Assembly (NCBI RefSeq): GCF_051020955.1
Contig: NC_135018.1
Span: forward strand, 8,619,939-8,683,938
DNA: 64,000 nt
Source of the DNA: Megalopta genalis
Lineage: Eukaryota > Arthropoda > Insecta > Hymenoptera > Halictidae
Direction of reading: 5' to 3'
Both the position numbers and the translations under genes were made by a program. Numbering within the stretch: position 1 is the first letter of the stretch; every line of letters begins with the position of its first letter. Below the pieces are notes generated by a model. That model made no database searches. It had not been told where the DNA came from and was given only the letters and a program-made list of their open reading frames with translations. Below, piece by piece: positions 35,420 through 46,935 of the stretch.

Positions 35420-35548
35420 ATGTATACATGTATATACACATATATACATATATATACATATATATTATGTGCATGTGTATATATATATATATATATATGT
35501 GTGTATGTATGTATGTATGTATGTATGTATGTATGTATGTATGTATAC
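35420..35548. repeat. (ATGT)n / (TA)n microsatellite
   Basis: ATAC/ATAT runs, then a TA run, then about ten ATGT tetranucleotides to 35548. Confidence 0.95.
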
Positions 35549-36006
35549 GGAGGGATAAGCCCGAGAGCTTTGCGCGCGGCAAGAGTTCGGCCGCGCAATC
35601 CGCAGGCGGAATACTAACTCACCTAATACAATCAATTATTTCCCGCGGAACATTCTCTCCTTCTGTTTTACTTCCAGGTAGAGTGGCGTGGCATCGTCGA
35701 CTCGCCTTCGTCCCTTTTCAACCCTTACACACAAACCCCTTCTCGCGCGTGGCTCTCTTTTATGTACGCGACCGCACCAACACTCGCGCGAACGTGCACG
35801 CTCACCAGAACAGATCGAGTGTGGAACGTGAAACGAGGAGCCGGCAGCCAGGAGCGAGGAGCAACGAACTATGTATAGGGACGGGGGTTCGTCCCTGGGA
35901 CCGGAGTACATAATACCCAGCACGGTGGATATATGTTTACGTTCGTCGAACAAATTATACTCGGTGCTCGTAGGCGGGCTGCAACCGCCACGAACATTGT
36001 ACTCGT

Positions 36007-36279
36007 ATGCTACGCGTGTCTTTCCACGTGTGCGGACGCCTAGCCTCCTCCGGCATTATTGCCGCCATTTCCAAGCGCCTTTACAGAGTCATCGAAGAAG
36101 CGACGTCGGGGACGCTTCCTCGTGTAAGAGACGACACCCTGGTAGAATTCATTCGATGGGATATATCGTCGTTAGTGGAATCGGTTGGTATCTCTGGTTT
36201 GGGCGCTTTGTGCTACGCAAATTGGGCATGTAGATCACTGTACGAACCAGCGGCTTCCGGATCGTCGTTCTACAATTAA
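36007..36279 (+). CDS. Possible short or terminal-exon protein, unrecognised
   Basis: 90 codons from ATG to TAA; the frame is open back to 35974. Balanced composition with possible helices (KRLYRVIEEATSG, DDTLVEFIRWDISSLVES) and a weakly hydrophobic stretch VGISGLGALCYANWAC. It lies at the end of a CpG-rich block. No domain recognised and no convincing acceptor just upstream. It may be a real last exon or chance in GC-rich DNA. Confidence 0.2.
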   Translation: MLRVSFHVCGRLASSGIIAAISKRLYRVIEEATSGTLPRVRDDTLVEFIRWDISSLVESVGISGLGALCYANWACRSLYEPAASGSSFYN

Positions 36280-36353
36280 CGACGTTCTAAAGGTGCTCTG
36301 ATGCGATCGAAATTACCATTGAAAATCCAACATTCATCTTCGAGCTATTAGCC

Positions 36354-36367
36354 GGGGGGGGGGGGGG
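36354..36367 (+). repeat. 14-G homopolymer
   Basis: Uninterrupted run of 14 G; an 11-G run is at 5186-5196. Possible quadruplex or slippage sites. Confidence 0.9.
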
Positions 36368-36398
36368 AATTTTGGAGTGACATCGGAATTTATTATTG

Positions 36399-36440
36399 TT
36401 AACACGTTCGCTAGCAGCGTTGCACACGTGCGACGTTGTT
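36399..36440 (+). repeat. Solo TTAA-family end (family P) with palindrome
   Basis: TTAACACGTTCGCTAGCAG is followed by CGTTGCAC-AC-GTGCGACG (36418-36435), an 18-base palindrome with one mismatch, 19 bases from the TTAA. No partner end was found, so the element is truncated or longer than I can trace. Confidence 0.4.
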
Positions 36441-36509
36441 GTCATTAGTAAGTGATTCGTTACAATACATTTAGTGAAACACACCATTATTTAAATAATA
36501 TAATTCTTA

Positions 36510-36558
36510 TTAATATATATATATTTTTAAATATATATATAAATATATATAAATTTTC

Positions 36559-36606
<48 letters not shown>

Positions 36607-36662
36607 TTATATTATTATTATATTATTTATATTATTTTATATTATATTATATAAATATATAT
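36510..36662. repeat. AT-only tract, (TA)n and TATTATT repeats
   Basis: About 150 bases with almost no G or C. ATAAATATATATTTATGAAAA at the right is the inverse of TTTTCATAAATATATAT at the left, so the tract folds back on itself. Confidence 0.85.
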
Positions 36663-38047
36663 TTATGAAAATTTTTTACATACGAATATAAAAGTATTAA
36701 GTGAAAGTTTCTAAATTTTGTATATATGTATATGTACTACGCTATACGTATTATCATAAATGCAATTGGAAGTTAATTAATTACGAGGACTCTATTCCCT
36801 TGTTTTGTATTGCTTCAACTCGTTTCTGTGCACAATTAAGTCTGTAGTTTTGTTATGAAACAGCGACAATATATATAACGGCAGGAAAGAGTATTAAAGT
36901 TCTGTTCTTGCAGCACTTTAACGGGACATCGCTTTCGAAACGTTGTTAAAACGATTCTATCGCTTCGCATTCAAACCTACATGATACGCAAGATGCGAGA
37001 AAATAACTAAAAATGATGAGAAATATTTCCAAGACTACTTTGCGATCCATCGTGTATAAACAAAGGAGCATTGTCTTGAGAACATGGTATGTATATGAAT
37101 AAAATGAAGTAATATAATGTTCGAACAGAATTTTCTAGTAAAATTGTATCGATACAGATTTCACGAAACGAAAGGTCTGCAGTTTTGTAAGTACCATAGT
37201 TATCGGTAATCTTTTCACGATATCAGCATCTTTCCTCTTCGTAAGGGACATTCGATTTGCTGACCAGATTTACGATGCCTCCCCAAAGGAGACAGTCCAG
37301 TGCAAAGGGCTAACGACTTCACGCCAACTTTTCGGCAACTTGCGGGAAACGTACGATAATATCTGAGCGTATTAATGAATTCGTTCATTTTCAAACATTT
37401 CTATCCAACTCGAAATACCCGCCTTTTAAATGTCGTAGTAACTTGAAAAAAAACGGCGAGAGATAGATTTATGTCAGGAGAGTGAACAGCATCGAAAAGA
37501 ATTTTCACACCATCTCCAGTGCTTTTAAGGAAATCAGTCGAATATTTAATTGAAAGAAAATTCCTAGAACACAACAATAAATACTTTAAACACTTCGCCG
37601 AATATACAACAAACTTTCCGCACAGATCTCCGTCTGAGATTTGATAGTTTTCTAAATAACGACTGTACATTGATTTGCCAATCAATCGAAACCATATAAT
37701 TTATGCCAGGTTTATGCAGTGATGTATCATTCTGTTCAAGATCCCCCGTCCTAGAATAATCGAGTCTGCAAAACGACGAAGAATATTTTCTTTCGACAGC
37801 TGAGTTGAATTAATTAGGAAAACCGATATTTTTATGCCTGACGAGATCGTTAAAAAGAGCGCGACGACAGAGACACGCGAAAATCTTTCGAGGCATCCAT
37901 CTGGCAAGAACGACCATCGACTCGGAGACACCGCGAGATCCGAATAAGAAAAGTAAGCGATAACAAATTCGGACAGCTAATCCCAGGTCCCGCGGGAGCC
38001 CGGAAAATCGAACACGTTAGTCTAACTCGCCCGACTTTCTGATTGGT
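36663..38047. other. Intergenic, nothing recognised
   Basis: AT-rich DNA with short frames only; no repeat with a second copy noticed. Confidence 0.45.
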
Positions 38048-38845
38048 TCAAACATATCCCGTCGATTTTGGCGCCCTTTGTAATTGAATGGCAACTCGAG
38101 TCCGCAGACTGTTAGAGCAGCCACGAATCCTCGACGCCGGACCGACGAATGGGAGCGTAAGCAAACGAAGCGAAGTGGGAACGAAGAGGCCGCGAGACGG
38201 TGACTGCAAGGGGAACCTAGGAAGACGCGGAACAAGCGAAAGAAACGAAAGAACCGGAAGATGTAGGTGATGTAGAAGAAGCAGGAGGAGGAAGACGAAG
38301 TAGCTGGGGCGATCGATCAGGTCGCAAGTTTCCTCGAAACGGGCAAAAGATTCCGCGGGGGATGAAAAGGGCCGGAGGGATGTGGTCTCTGTCGGTATTC
38401 GATGCCCATACACATCCAACCAGGTGTAGAGAGGCATGAAGCAAGCCGTAAGTAAGCCGTAAGCCGTAGCAGGCCGTGGGGGCTGGCTCTGACTGGCAGG
38501 TTTCTTCATCGGAGAAGCCACCGGAAATGATGCTTCCTTCCTCTGTACCGGGGATATATTGTCGCGGCGCGCATTGCGGGACGTATCCTCGGCCTCGTCA
38601 ATAAATCTGCCATCGACGAAAATATACTTTAAATATGAAACAGTCAGGCGCAAGGCCCCGATCCCCATCGAGATGACTCCCGACAGCAACATGCCGAGAA
38701 CACGCCTCGGCGTACCCTCGGCCCGGCTTCCCGACTTCCTCGAATCCGACGACGACGACGGCGATGCCGTTTTTTTCTGCAACTTTCGTAACGACGCGAC
38801 GCGACAAGTCCCGGAACTTCGCCATCGTTCGCATGCACCGGTCAT
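38048..38845 (-). CDS. Longest open frame in the window, unrecognised, doubtful
   Basis: 265 codons. The first third has a Ser-rich stretch (KKTASPSSSSDSRKSGSR) and one hydrophobic segment (LGMLLSGVISMGIGAL), then a Pro/Ser-rich part and a Leu-rich tail that derives from CTT/CTC-rich DNA. A second frame on the same strand (38598-38834) begins MAKFRDLSRRVVTKVAEK and is equally plausible, which argues that CpG-rich DNA with few stops explains both. No domain or splice evidence. Confidence 0.2.
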   Translation of the reverse strand: MTGACERWRSSGTCRVASLRKLQKKTASPSSSSDSRKSGSRAEGTPRRVLGMLLSGVISMGIGALRLTVSYLKYIFVDGRFIDEAEDTSRNARRDNISPVQRKEASFPVASPMKKPASQSQPPRPATAYGLLTACFMPLYTWLDVYGHRIPTETTSLRPFSSPAESFARFEETCDLIDRPSYFVFLLLLLLHHLHLPVLSFLSLVPRLPRFPLQSPSRGLFVPTSLRLLTLPFVGPASRIRGCSNSLRTRVAIQLQRAPKSTGYV

Positions 38846-39062
38846 GATACCCGCACGAACCCCGTGTGACCGACGTTTCTATGTCATGTTGGATGGATCA
38901 ATCGATTGTCAAACACGAATTACTTTGCAAACCGAGACCATCCGACGACGGAAACAGCTTCCTGATAATATTGCGAACTTCGAGACGCCGCGGCCTGATG
39001 GGTTATTTTAATGCACGGCTGTTAATAGCGATGAGGTCAGGCCCGTGATGAGGATTTCATGA

Positions 39063-39205
39063 GGGAGACCGGGGTATAGTTAACCCAGAAAAGTTTGGAG
39101 AAGAATGTAAAACGTTTTCTTTGGTAAAAGAACACTGAAACGAATTTCCAAAGCATCATATTTTTGGGGGTTAGCAAATCTTTGGTTAAGAAATCTAGAA
39201 GTTTT
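39063..39205. repeat. Family J partial copy, inverted orientation
   Basis: GGAGACCGGGGTATAGTTA followed by CCAGAAAAGTTTGGAGAAG is the reverse complement of the right part of the 62911 copy. The other terminus was not found, so this copy is truncated. Confidence 0.5.
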
Positions 39206-39776
39206 AGGTTAGGTTTAGGTTATGTGTTAATGTATACTCTTCAAGCACTGTTCCTGCTTTCCAATGCTGCTCAGTTTAATAATATGTTTATCATTAATCG
39301 ATTAATTTAATGATCTTTCATTTAGTGTTAATCCCTTTCACAGTGTTAGTCTTCTCTGAAAAATTTCACAGTCTTATGTCAAGGTTATGTCAAGGTTAAA
39401 TTCAGTCAGACGTCTCTATGCACTTTTATGTTTCCTGAAGTACGAAGTTTTGTCCCCGCGCACAGTAAATAGTTATTATTTTCCTCATTCCCACAGTTTC
39501 AAAGTTTCCGAGAAGATACCGAAGTTGTACAAAATTCTCGTATTGTACTACATTCAATATAATATTTTGGTAGATTTTCTTGCCTTTCACTTTTTAAATC
39601 AAATTTTCAGCACACATATAAATCACCGAGATCTACGAAAGGCATTTCTCAATGTTTCGTTATAAGCTAAGATAAAAAAGTTTAGTCCCTCTATCCTAGA
39701 AAAAAAATTCAAACCAATATTAAAAATGTCATTGCGTTTTTAAAGATGTGCAAACACTCTTGTGAGCCACTATATG

Positions 39777-39974
39777 TACCTAATTCGCGCTCAGATTGCG
39801 CACAAAAATGACAATTTGGGACCATTTGGGAAGAGGAGATACGATTATCCGAGCCTTGCGGCTCGTTTTTATAGGTGTTGACAATCGGTAACTATAAAAA
39901 CGAGCCGCAAGCCTATTCCCAAATTGTTCATTTCTTTGCGCAATCTGAGCACGAATTAGGGAGAAACTCCTGTA
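39777..39974. repeat. Family G MITE with internal hairpin
   Basis: TIRs CTAATTCGCGCTCAGATTGC and GCAATCTGAGCACGAATTAG. Inside, CTTGCGGCTCGTTTTTATAG pairs with CTATAAAAACGAGCCGCAAG across a 16-base loop. The inner hairpin is shared with 46760-46935. Confidence 0.8.
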
Positions 39975-41592
39975 CTTCGAAGGAAAATTCGTACATCGTG
40001 GTCGGATCGCGTTAGCCGCGACTAATGCCGATCGCGGTAGATTTCAAGGGAACGTAACAGCTAACCATTCCGTGCAACTGTAATCGAGCAGTAACTTCGC
40101 ATTGAGACGGAACACAAGGAGTGTTACGATATTTATGAATGTATAGATAGGAAATTGACAGACGTCAATTTATTCTTGAGACCGGTGTGCGGCGCGAGCG
40201 CCATACGTTGAAAATACGAAGCGAAGAGAACTGTATGCCACACAATTGCGTTTCCGCCTATTTCCCTCCGCTACTGCGCCATCTCTGACTTCCATACCCT
40301 CTGTGAATTCTCAAAAGGATACTACCTTTCGCCTACTTTTGTACCGAATATATCGGGTCCTCTGAGATACATACAAATGCAAGATAGGACACGGAATATC
40401 CAGACTGGCTACCGCTCAAAATTCGATATCTCACAGAAAAATCGGATTTTGAAAAGTATCCACTGAATTTCTAGAAAATATCCTCCCGCGTTACCATTTT
40501 TTTTTAAAGGATGTGAACACTTTACGAAAATCTGCTACGAAAAAGAGTAGCATTGTCGACGAACTCGAAGTCCCAAACCTGTTTTTGTGCGGTCCTTTTC
40601 CGTGCAACTGTTCTACGTACGAAAGTGCCATTTTTTTAATGCGGCGAATGACAAGCATTTTCATGAAGAAACATGATATGTATAAAAAGTGTGTAATAAA
40701 ATAGTAACAAAAAGAGAGTAATGAAAAGTAAAACTTTTACTTACTATAGCGTAAGGTTGTCTGAACATTCGCGCACATATTATGTTCAAACATCTGTATA
40801 TTGCATCAGCCAGTTTTGTTGCATGCACATACGAACTCGGGAAGAGTGCGAAATGGTTTCTTGAAGGGACGAAAATGATTTTGAACCAGTTCATCATAAG
40901 AAAATTCGAGTTCTTGAGTACGAAGACTACTTACTGTAAATAGTGTTACAGAAACAATTTGATCGAAAAGAAATCAGTAAGATGATTTATCTTGTAAAAC
41001 AATCGAATGTATGTACAGTTTGAATATTTTCTATGCGTATAAAAAATATGTGCGTATGCGAAAAAAATGTTTAATAACGTAAATAATTTTTTCTACCCTA
41101 TTTGGAAATGCAATTTCTACCTACATCGTGTGGTTTTCAGTTATTTTGTATATGAGACCAGGTGAACAAGGACCGCACGAACAAAATGTTTCTTTTTCAA
41201 ATTTGTTTCAAAAATATTTTTTACAGCTTCTCCCGAAGTTTCGGAATGTTCTTTTATCTGCCATGGTTTGTTTATACGATTCCTATTCACTGCGCCAAAA
41301 AAAAAGGTTATTTCATTTCAGTTTTCACGAATGTGAATATTCGGGACGTTGATTCATTGGTTGTACACAACCACTGTGTTTCTGTCACGTTAACATTTCA
41401 CCATTCCAACCATTTCAATTTGAGATGAAGGGATAGATTGTACAAATGAGAGAATTTTATTTTATTTTATTTTATTATATATATAATTCGACGCAGTTAT
41501 TGAAAAAAAATTAATATTACGCTCTTGATTGCTGTAATCGATGAAGATCATTTTTATTTTCCATAGGGATCTGCAGTCTAGTAATCAACTGC
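39975..41592. other. Intergenic, nothing firm
   Basis: Frames at 41128-41428 are Phe/Tyr-rich and unrecognised. A solo family F end (GGGATCTGCAGTCTAGTAAT) is at about 41565. No genes. Confidence 0.45.
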
Positions 41593-41838
41593 AACCCTTT
41601 GCAATCGAAGTCATTTTAACTTGAAATACAAAATAGCTCTCCTGATCTATAGTAATTCCATATTACGTAACCTGGTACATTTTATACCCATAAAATTGAA
41701 TTATGTGACTCTTGTCATAGTTACACTTTTAACAGTTTTTTAAATATAAACAAAATTGATAATGTCAAAATTATTTTGAAACGTGATATAAAAAGGTTTA
41801 ATGGCGCCTTAGAGTCGCCACTCGACTGCAAAGGGTTA
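41593..41838. repeat. Family H TTAA-type MITE, 246 bp
   Basis: AACCCTTTGCAATCGAAG and CTCGACTGCAAAGGGTTA are inverted ends; the outer TTAA is mutated here but intact in the 44942 copy. Close to the right end is an imperfect palindrome, ATGGCGCCTTAGAGTCGCCACT read in two halves. No ORF. Confidence 0.75.
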
Positions 41839-43209
41839 GTAAACCCTACCGAGCAATATGAATATAGTAAGTAGGGTTAATAGGTTCCTCAAGATCTGTT
41901 CTAATTAAAGAATCGATGCAAACTTCAACAAAATTTGTCCGTTGTGCAAAGAATCTGGTTTCTTAGAGTTATATGTATACTTTCTCCAGGATCGCTATCG
42001 AACGCCACGGCATTCTAGAAGCAGAGCGCAGTAAGCAGTAAATGCACATTGCACATTGCTCATTGCACATGCCTAGGCGGAAGGCTGGTGAACGGCGAAG
42101 TCTACACCTACATATGCATGCAGGCGCGGAGGCACGGAGGCTCGAAGGCCCGGAGGTCTGCATCGGCCGTGACGACGGCTGCGCTTCGTTATCAGAAACG
42201 AATGCCAATTATACTTTAACCAAACTGCGAGTCCAATTTGTGAGTCGGCTGCTGGAGTGGCCTCAAACTTCGGACGAAGGGGCCTCTCCTCTACGTAGGC
42301 CAAGCGTGCTGTAGTGCCTATACTTGCTTCGCCACCAAAATAACAAGAATGTCTCGGCCATTCGCTCCCAGACCTAACTCCGGCTCGTTCTCCACAGTCT
42401 CGAGACGAGCAATGAGGCGTGCGCCGCCCCTAAGGATTCAATTGAACACATTTATGCCAGTTATTTCTATGTAGGTGTATCTATGTGTACGTAGACGGAA
42501 CACGACCTTCCCGTCGTACCGACCCACGCTCGTCTTAACGCCTTATGCGATTTTCGATTGCAGAAATTATTCAGACGTTGCGTTTTATTCTGAATCGCAA
42601 GATTAGACAATGCGAGAAACAATACCGAAAACATAATACATAGTAGGTGTAATTCGTTGGTAGAAAGGGATAAAGTACAAGACGAATTTTGACCGAAATA
42701 CATTGTTGATTAACTAGTTAGCTGTTGCAATCTCCTCGAATAGTGTGTAAATTACTGCAATTGTATCGTGTATATGTCCTATTCTTGTCTTCCCATCTCC
42801 GTCACTCCACCACCCGAAATCCAGCTTATGTTTCTGGCCTTGTTACTAGCAACTTCAGCATTAAATCTCGCAAAAGCTATAAATTGTCTGCGCCCAAAAA
42901 AGGGGAATCATTAGCAGATCGCGGAACTTTACGCAAAAATAAAAACGTTCTGCACTAATTGTGAAAAACTGGGATTGAATAAATATGTGTTCCTTCTTTA
43001 AATCATTTTAACGCGCTAACAATAATGCAACAATATTTTTATGTCATCATAGTATCGCATTTCACCGAACCACTTTTGCCATAAATGCACAAAATCCGCA
43101 GTCTAATCGTTAGTTCAGTTTTACAAGCTCTACCGCCGTGTAAAATCTCATCAGAAAGCGAGTGTCACGGCTGGTGACCTCTAACTTGCAAGTCTAAAGT
43201 ATGAAAGCA
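41839..43209. other. Intergenic, nothing firm
   Basis: 42060-42320 is CpG-rich with overlapping frames on both strands; no domain. A solo family F end (AAAATCCGCAGTCTAATC) is at about 43093. Confidence 0.45.
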
Positions 43210-44024
43210 TTAACCTTTTAGGCACGACGCGCCATTATAGTGGCTTCCGCGGATATCATTTTTTAGAACGACACGCCACTATAGTGGCTTTCGCGGATGT
43301 CTTCTCTCTGAACGACGCGCCACTATAGTGGCTTGCTCTAGTAGCTCACTCGCTCATCGTTTGAACCAAATAATCGTCTTCATATGCATTGTTTCACACT
43401 TCTTTTGTCTTCACATCGATTTACAACAGTCTACAGGGAGTCCCAAAAATGTCTCGCAATCCGGAAATGGCGGGTTCCTCGGATCATTTGAAGCAACTTC
43501 TTCCTTTACAAAATTTTTTTCTGAGGCACCGTTAACGAGTTATCAACGAAAAACAGTGACCAATAAGAATCGAGTACGGCTGACGCGAGGCGGCCCAGTC
43601 AACCAACGCACGAAGCCCAGTTCCGCTCATGGGCTCGGTCGCCTCGCGCCAGCTGAGCTGGGATTCGACCGCCTCGATCGCTGGCGCCGTTGACTCGGCC
43701 GACTCACGTCAGCTGAGCTGGGATTCGACCGCCTCGACCGCTGGCGCCGTTGGCTCGGCCACCTCGCGGCAGCTGATCTCGCCTCTCATTTATCACTGTT
43801 TTTCGTTAATAACTCGTTAACGGTGCCTCGGAGAAAATTTTTGTAAAGGAAAAAGTTACTTCAAATGGCCTGAGGAACCCGCCACTTTCGGATTGCGAGA
43901 CAATTTTGGGACACCCTGTATATACAGACAGAATATACAGTATCAGACTCTGTACAGTACACATCAGACTCTGCCGTCCAGAGAAATAGCCTCGCACAGA
44001 ATTCAGCCGTACCTAAAACGTTAA
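43210..44024. mobile_element. Family B TTAA element (copy 2) with nested family C foldback, 815 bp
   Basis: TTAACCTTTTAGGCACGAC to GTACCTAAAACGTTAA. Carries three 44-base units with the CACTATAGTGG palindrome, against two in copy 1; that unit plus a small indel near the right end accounts for the 56-base length difference. Confidence 0.85.
43432..43920. repeat. Family C foldback MITE (copy 4), nested in family B
   Basis: TACAGGGAGTCCCAAAAATG to TTTTGGGACACCCTGTA, 489 bp; the central 60-base unit occurs twice (43655-43714, 43715-43774). Nearly the same as the 29032 copy, at the same place in its host. Confidence 0.85.
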
Positions 44025-44398
44025 GCAACGTTCAATCACGAAAAGAAGTCCCCGGCGACGGTTTGGCTCGCTCACCAGCGCGTGTGCCGACGTTATCGCG
44101 ACGTCTCTTATCGACTCGCAGAAGAGCGCATAAACAATAGATGCCCGGCACTGACGGCACTGCCGGCAGTTCATCGGGCCGATTGCGATACCGTGCACGT
44201 AGTCGCGCATGGGAGCACGGATATTCGTCAGAGGCGAGTACAGTGCGCGGGCTCGAGCCCGACGCCCGACGCCCGACACCCACGCGTTAGAAAGAGTCGA
44301 CGTATGAAGATTGAAAATGGATTTTCGGAACGCAATTTCCCAGCGAGAAAATGTAGAGAGAAAGGGAAAGAGAGAGGTAGAAAGAGCGAGCGAGCGAG

Positions 44399-44435
<37 letters not shown>

Positions 44436-44941
44436 TGTGCACACGACCAGGCCCGGCCATGCGTGTTCCCGGCTCGTACGTTGAATATTAACAAAAATAA
44501 TCCAGCCTCGCAACAGCTACACCGTCGCGTCGCGCAACTCTGATCCTCATTTGCGCGGAGGCCGGTCTTTCAACGGGCGAAGCCTCGTTGCAACCGCGGT
44601 CGGCCCGTAATTCCTACGGTACTTTTCGAAACGGCTTCGCAACGCGGAGCCAGATAATTCGAAATGAACAGCGGGATTATCGCCGCTACGATTAAAATGT
44701 AATTCGGTCGCAAAATTTCGTTTTTATTCGCGTGGCACACGAGGAGCGATGACATCGATGGCATCGATGTTGCCAATTATAGATAGCCGTGACACCAAGA
44801 AGAAGAATATGTAGAATAGTGGAGCCAATTACCGTGGACTGACCTTTTTGGACATGACCTATTTAACCTATTTGACCTATTTTTGGACATAATTAACTTT
44901 AGAGAATAAAAGGATAAAGAAAATAACAGAATGGAAAAATA
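44025..44941. other. CpG-rich intergenic block with GA microsatellite
   Basis: The (GA)n run at about 44400-44432 splits a 153-codon frame whose Arg/Glu tail is microsatellite. A family E end fragment, TAGTGGAGCCAATTACCG, is at about 44817. No gene recognised. Confidence 0.45.
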
Positions 44942-45117
44942 TTAACACCTTTACAGTCGAGTCATGCCTCCGAAGCGTCACTGAAAATTCTTATATCACG
45001 TTTCAAAATAATTGTTGCATTATCAACTTCATTCACATTTAAATAACTGTTAAAAGTGCAGGTCAGAAGAACTATTTTGGATTTAGAGTCGAAATGGCTT
45101 CGAGTGCAAAGGATTAA
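44942..45117. repeat. Family H copy 3, reverse, internally deleted
   Basis: TTAACACCTTTACAGTCGAG to GAGTGCAAAGGATTAA with TTAA at both ends; the interior is the reverse complement of the 41593 element with about 70 bases missing. Confidence 0.7.
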
Positions 45118-45118
45118 A

Positions 45119-45262
45119 AGATAGAAGAAGTGAAATAATAAAAAATATTCAAAAATATAGAAGATAAAGAAAATAAAACAATCAAAAAGAGTATTTAAAA
45201 ATAAAGAAAATAAAACAATAGAAAAATATTCAAAAGTAAAGAAAATAAAAGACTAAAAAATC
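45119..45262. repeat. A-rich minisatellite
   Basis: AAAGAAAATAAAACAATNAAAAA-type units of about 45 bases repeated three times with drift. Confidence 0.65.
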
Positions 45263-46759
45263 TTAATATGTCTTATTCGATAAACATAAAGTGATTTATG
45301 CCCGAAAAGAAATCAAGGGCACAGCAATTGGTCACCACGGGATAACCGACACCATTACCTTACAAGAAAAACATCTTACCAGCATCGTGTGTCGGGTTCA
45401 TCGGAGAGTTCGATGCAGATTTCGGTGAAAAACGTTCGAAAACGATTACAAATCGCGTGTTACGCTATAAAATGGAACTTGGCGTAAATAATACTAGCCA
45501 CCGGAAAACAGTGTTGCGGGAAACAGCTCTGGAATGAGAATATATTCCCACAGGATGCCGGGAATGCGCTTGTCGAATGTATGAACTTGTTCCCCGTGGG
45601 ACCTTTTTTGACGAAACAGCGTGTCACTCGACCAGTCCGGCGACACTCGTGCATGGGCAAAGTGTAGAACCGTAGACTGTAGGGTAGCGTAGAGTGTAGG
45701 TAACGAAGCGGCCATTGAAAATGTCTTATGCCACGAAAGCCCTTCGTCACGCGTACGAAACACGGCCCGTGTCTGTCAGCTACAGGATCATTTCCAATCA
45801 TTTTCGGGCACACTTCGCACACCGATCGAAAATCGATGAAACGTATCGAGTGGTGGCGATCGAATCGCGCGCGCTGATCGCATTGGCCCACGTCGTGTCA
45901 AAATTGCAGACGAAATTTCAATAAAAGAAAAAAGACAAAACCAGCGCAACAAATGAAATATGGTTAACCTACATTTACAAATGTTCGGCATCTCTGGCGA
46001 TGGCATCCCTTGGAGAAGAATGAGGAAAAATGTGCGAAAGAGGAAAGGTCCGGTGACTCGGATTGTTCAGCGAGTTTATCGGCCCGTAGGAAAATCAGGT
46101 TAGACTGATACGTATCAGATCAATGAAATTTATCGCAGTGTTGTAACGATAATTACGTAGCAACGCGTTAATAGGTATTATCGTGAGCAGCACAGCGTCA
46201 CGTGCAGCCATTAATGAAATCCTACGTGAGAAAGGTTTCGATCAGCGAATCGCTTTTAATTACGTTGTCATTCTCTTCAATTTACAACCGGCAAATAACA
46301 TTTTCAGCGACGATCCCCCGCTAATTCTGTTTCGCCGAAACTTCCGCGAAAACCCATAATCGTTCCGCTCGCGATCCTGCATCCACCGTGGGATTAACAT
46401 TCTCTGTTTATTTGTTTGTTCGTTTGTTTGTTTCTTTCTATGAAACATTAGTTGATCAGGGAGACGAGACGAGGCGCGAGTGTAACCGACGACACACCCG
46501 ATATAAAATCAATAATCGACGTCCCCGCGCATCGATAAAGACAGGTATGCGGGACCCGACGTGCCACCATTACTAGGCAAGGCCTGATGAGCGGCTGTTT
46601 TACCAGTTACCACTGAAAATAAATCAGTCTGTCACGCTCTTTGGACACGATCGCTTGTCATTTCGCTTCACCTCGCCCCATTCGTAAAACATTCTGTCCT
46701 TTACCGATTTCTCTCCGATAGTAATTTCTCTCACATTAACCCTCAGCTTGGATGCAAAA
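45263..46759. other. Intergenic, nothing recognised
   Basis: Overlapping frames up to 143 codons at 45460-45891 (-) lack domains. A TTTG-rich run is at 46405-46435. Confidence 0.4.
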
Positions 46760-46935
46760 CTTGAAAAGAGGAGATACGATTATTTAAGCCTTGGGGCTCG
46801 TTTCCATAATTGTTGACAATCGGCAACTATAAAAACGAGCCGTGAGACTTAAATAATCGTATCTCTTCCTCCGAAATTATCCATTTTTGTTTCCAACTTG
46901 TTTCTGAGAAACAATTTGGGAGAATTTACTGTCCT
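46760..46935. repeat. Family G copy, left end degraded
   Basis: GAGATACGATTATTTAAG and CTTAAATAATCGTATCTC are perfect inverted arms around the same GTTGACAATCGGCAACTATA loop as the 39777 copy. The right end TTTGGGAGAATTTACTGT is present; the left TIR is not recognisable. Confidence 0.7.

Noticed and set aside
35284..35913. 209-codon frame through the ATGT microsatellite
   Set aside because: The middle third is Tyr/Ile/Met/Cys repeat encoded by simple sequence.
44082..44543. 153-codon frame on the + strand
   Set aside because: Its Arg/Glu stretch is a (GA)n microsatellite and the rest shows no domain.
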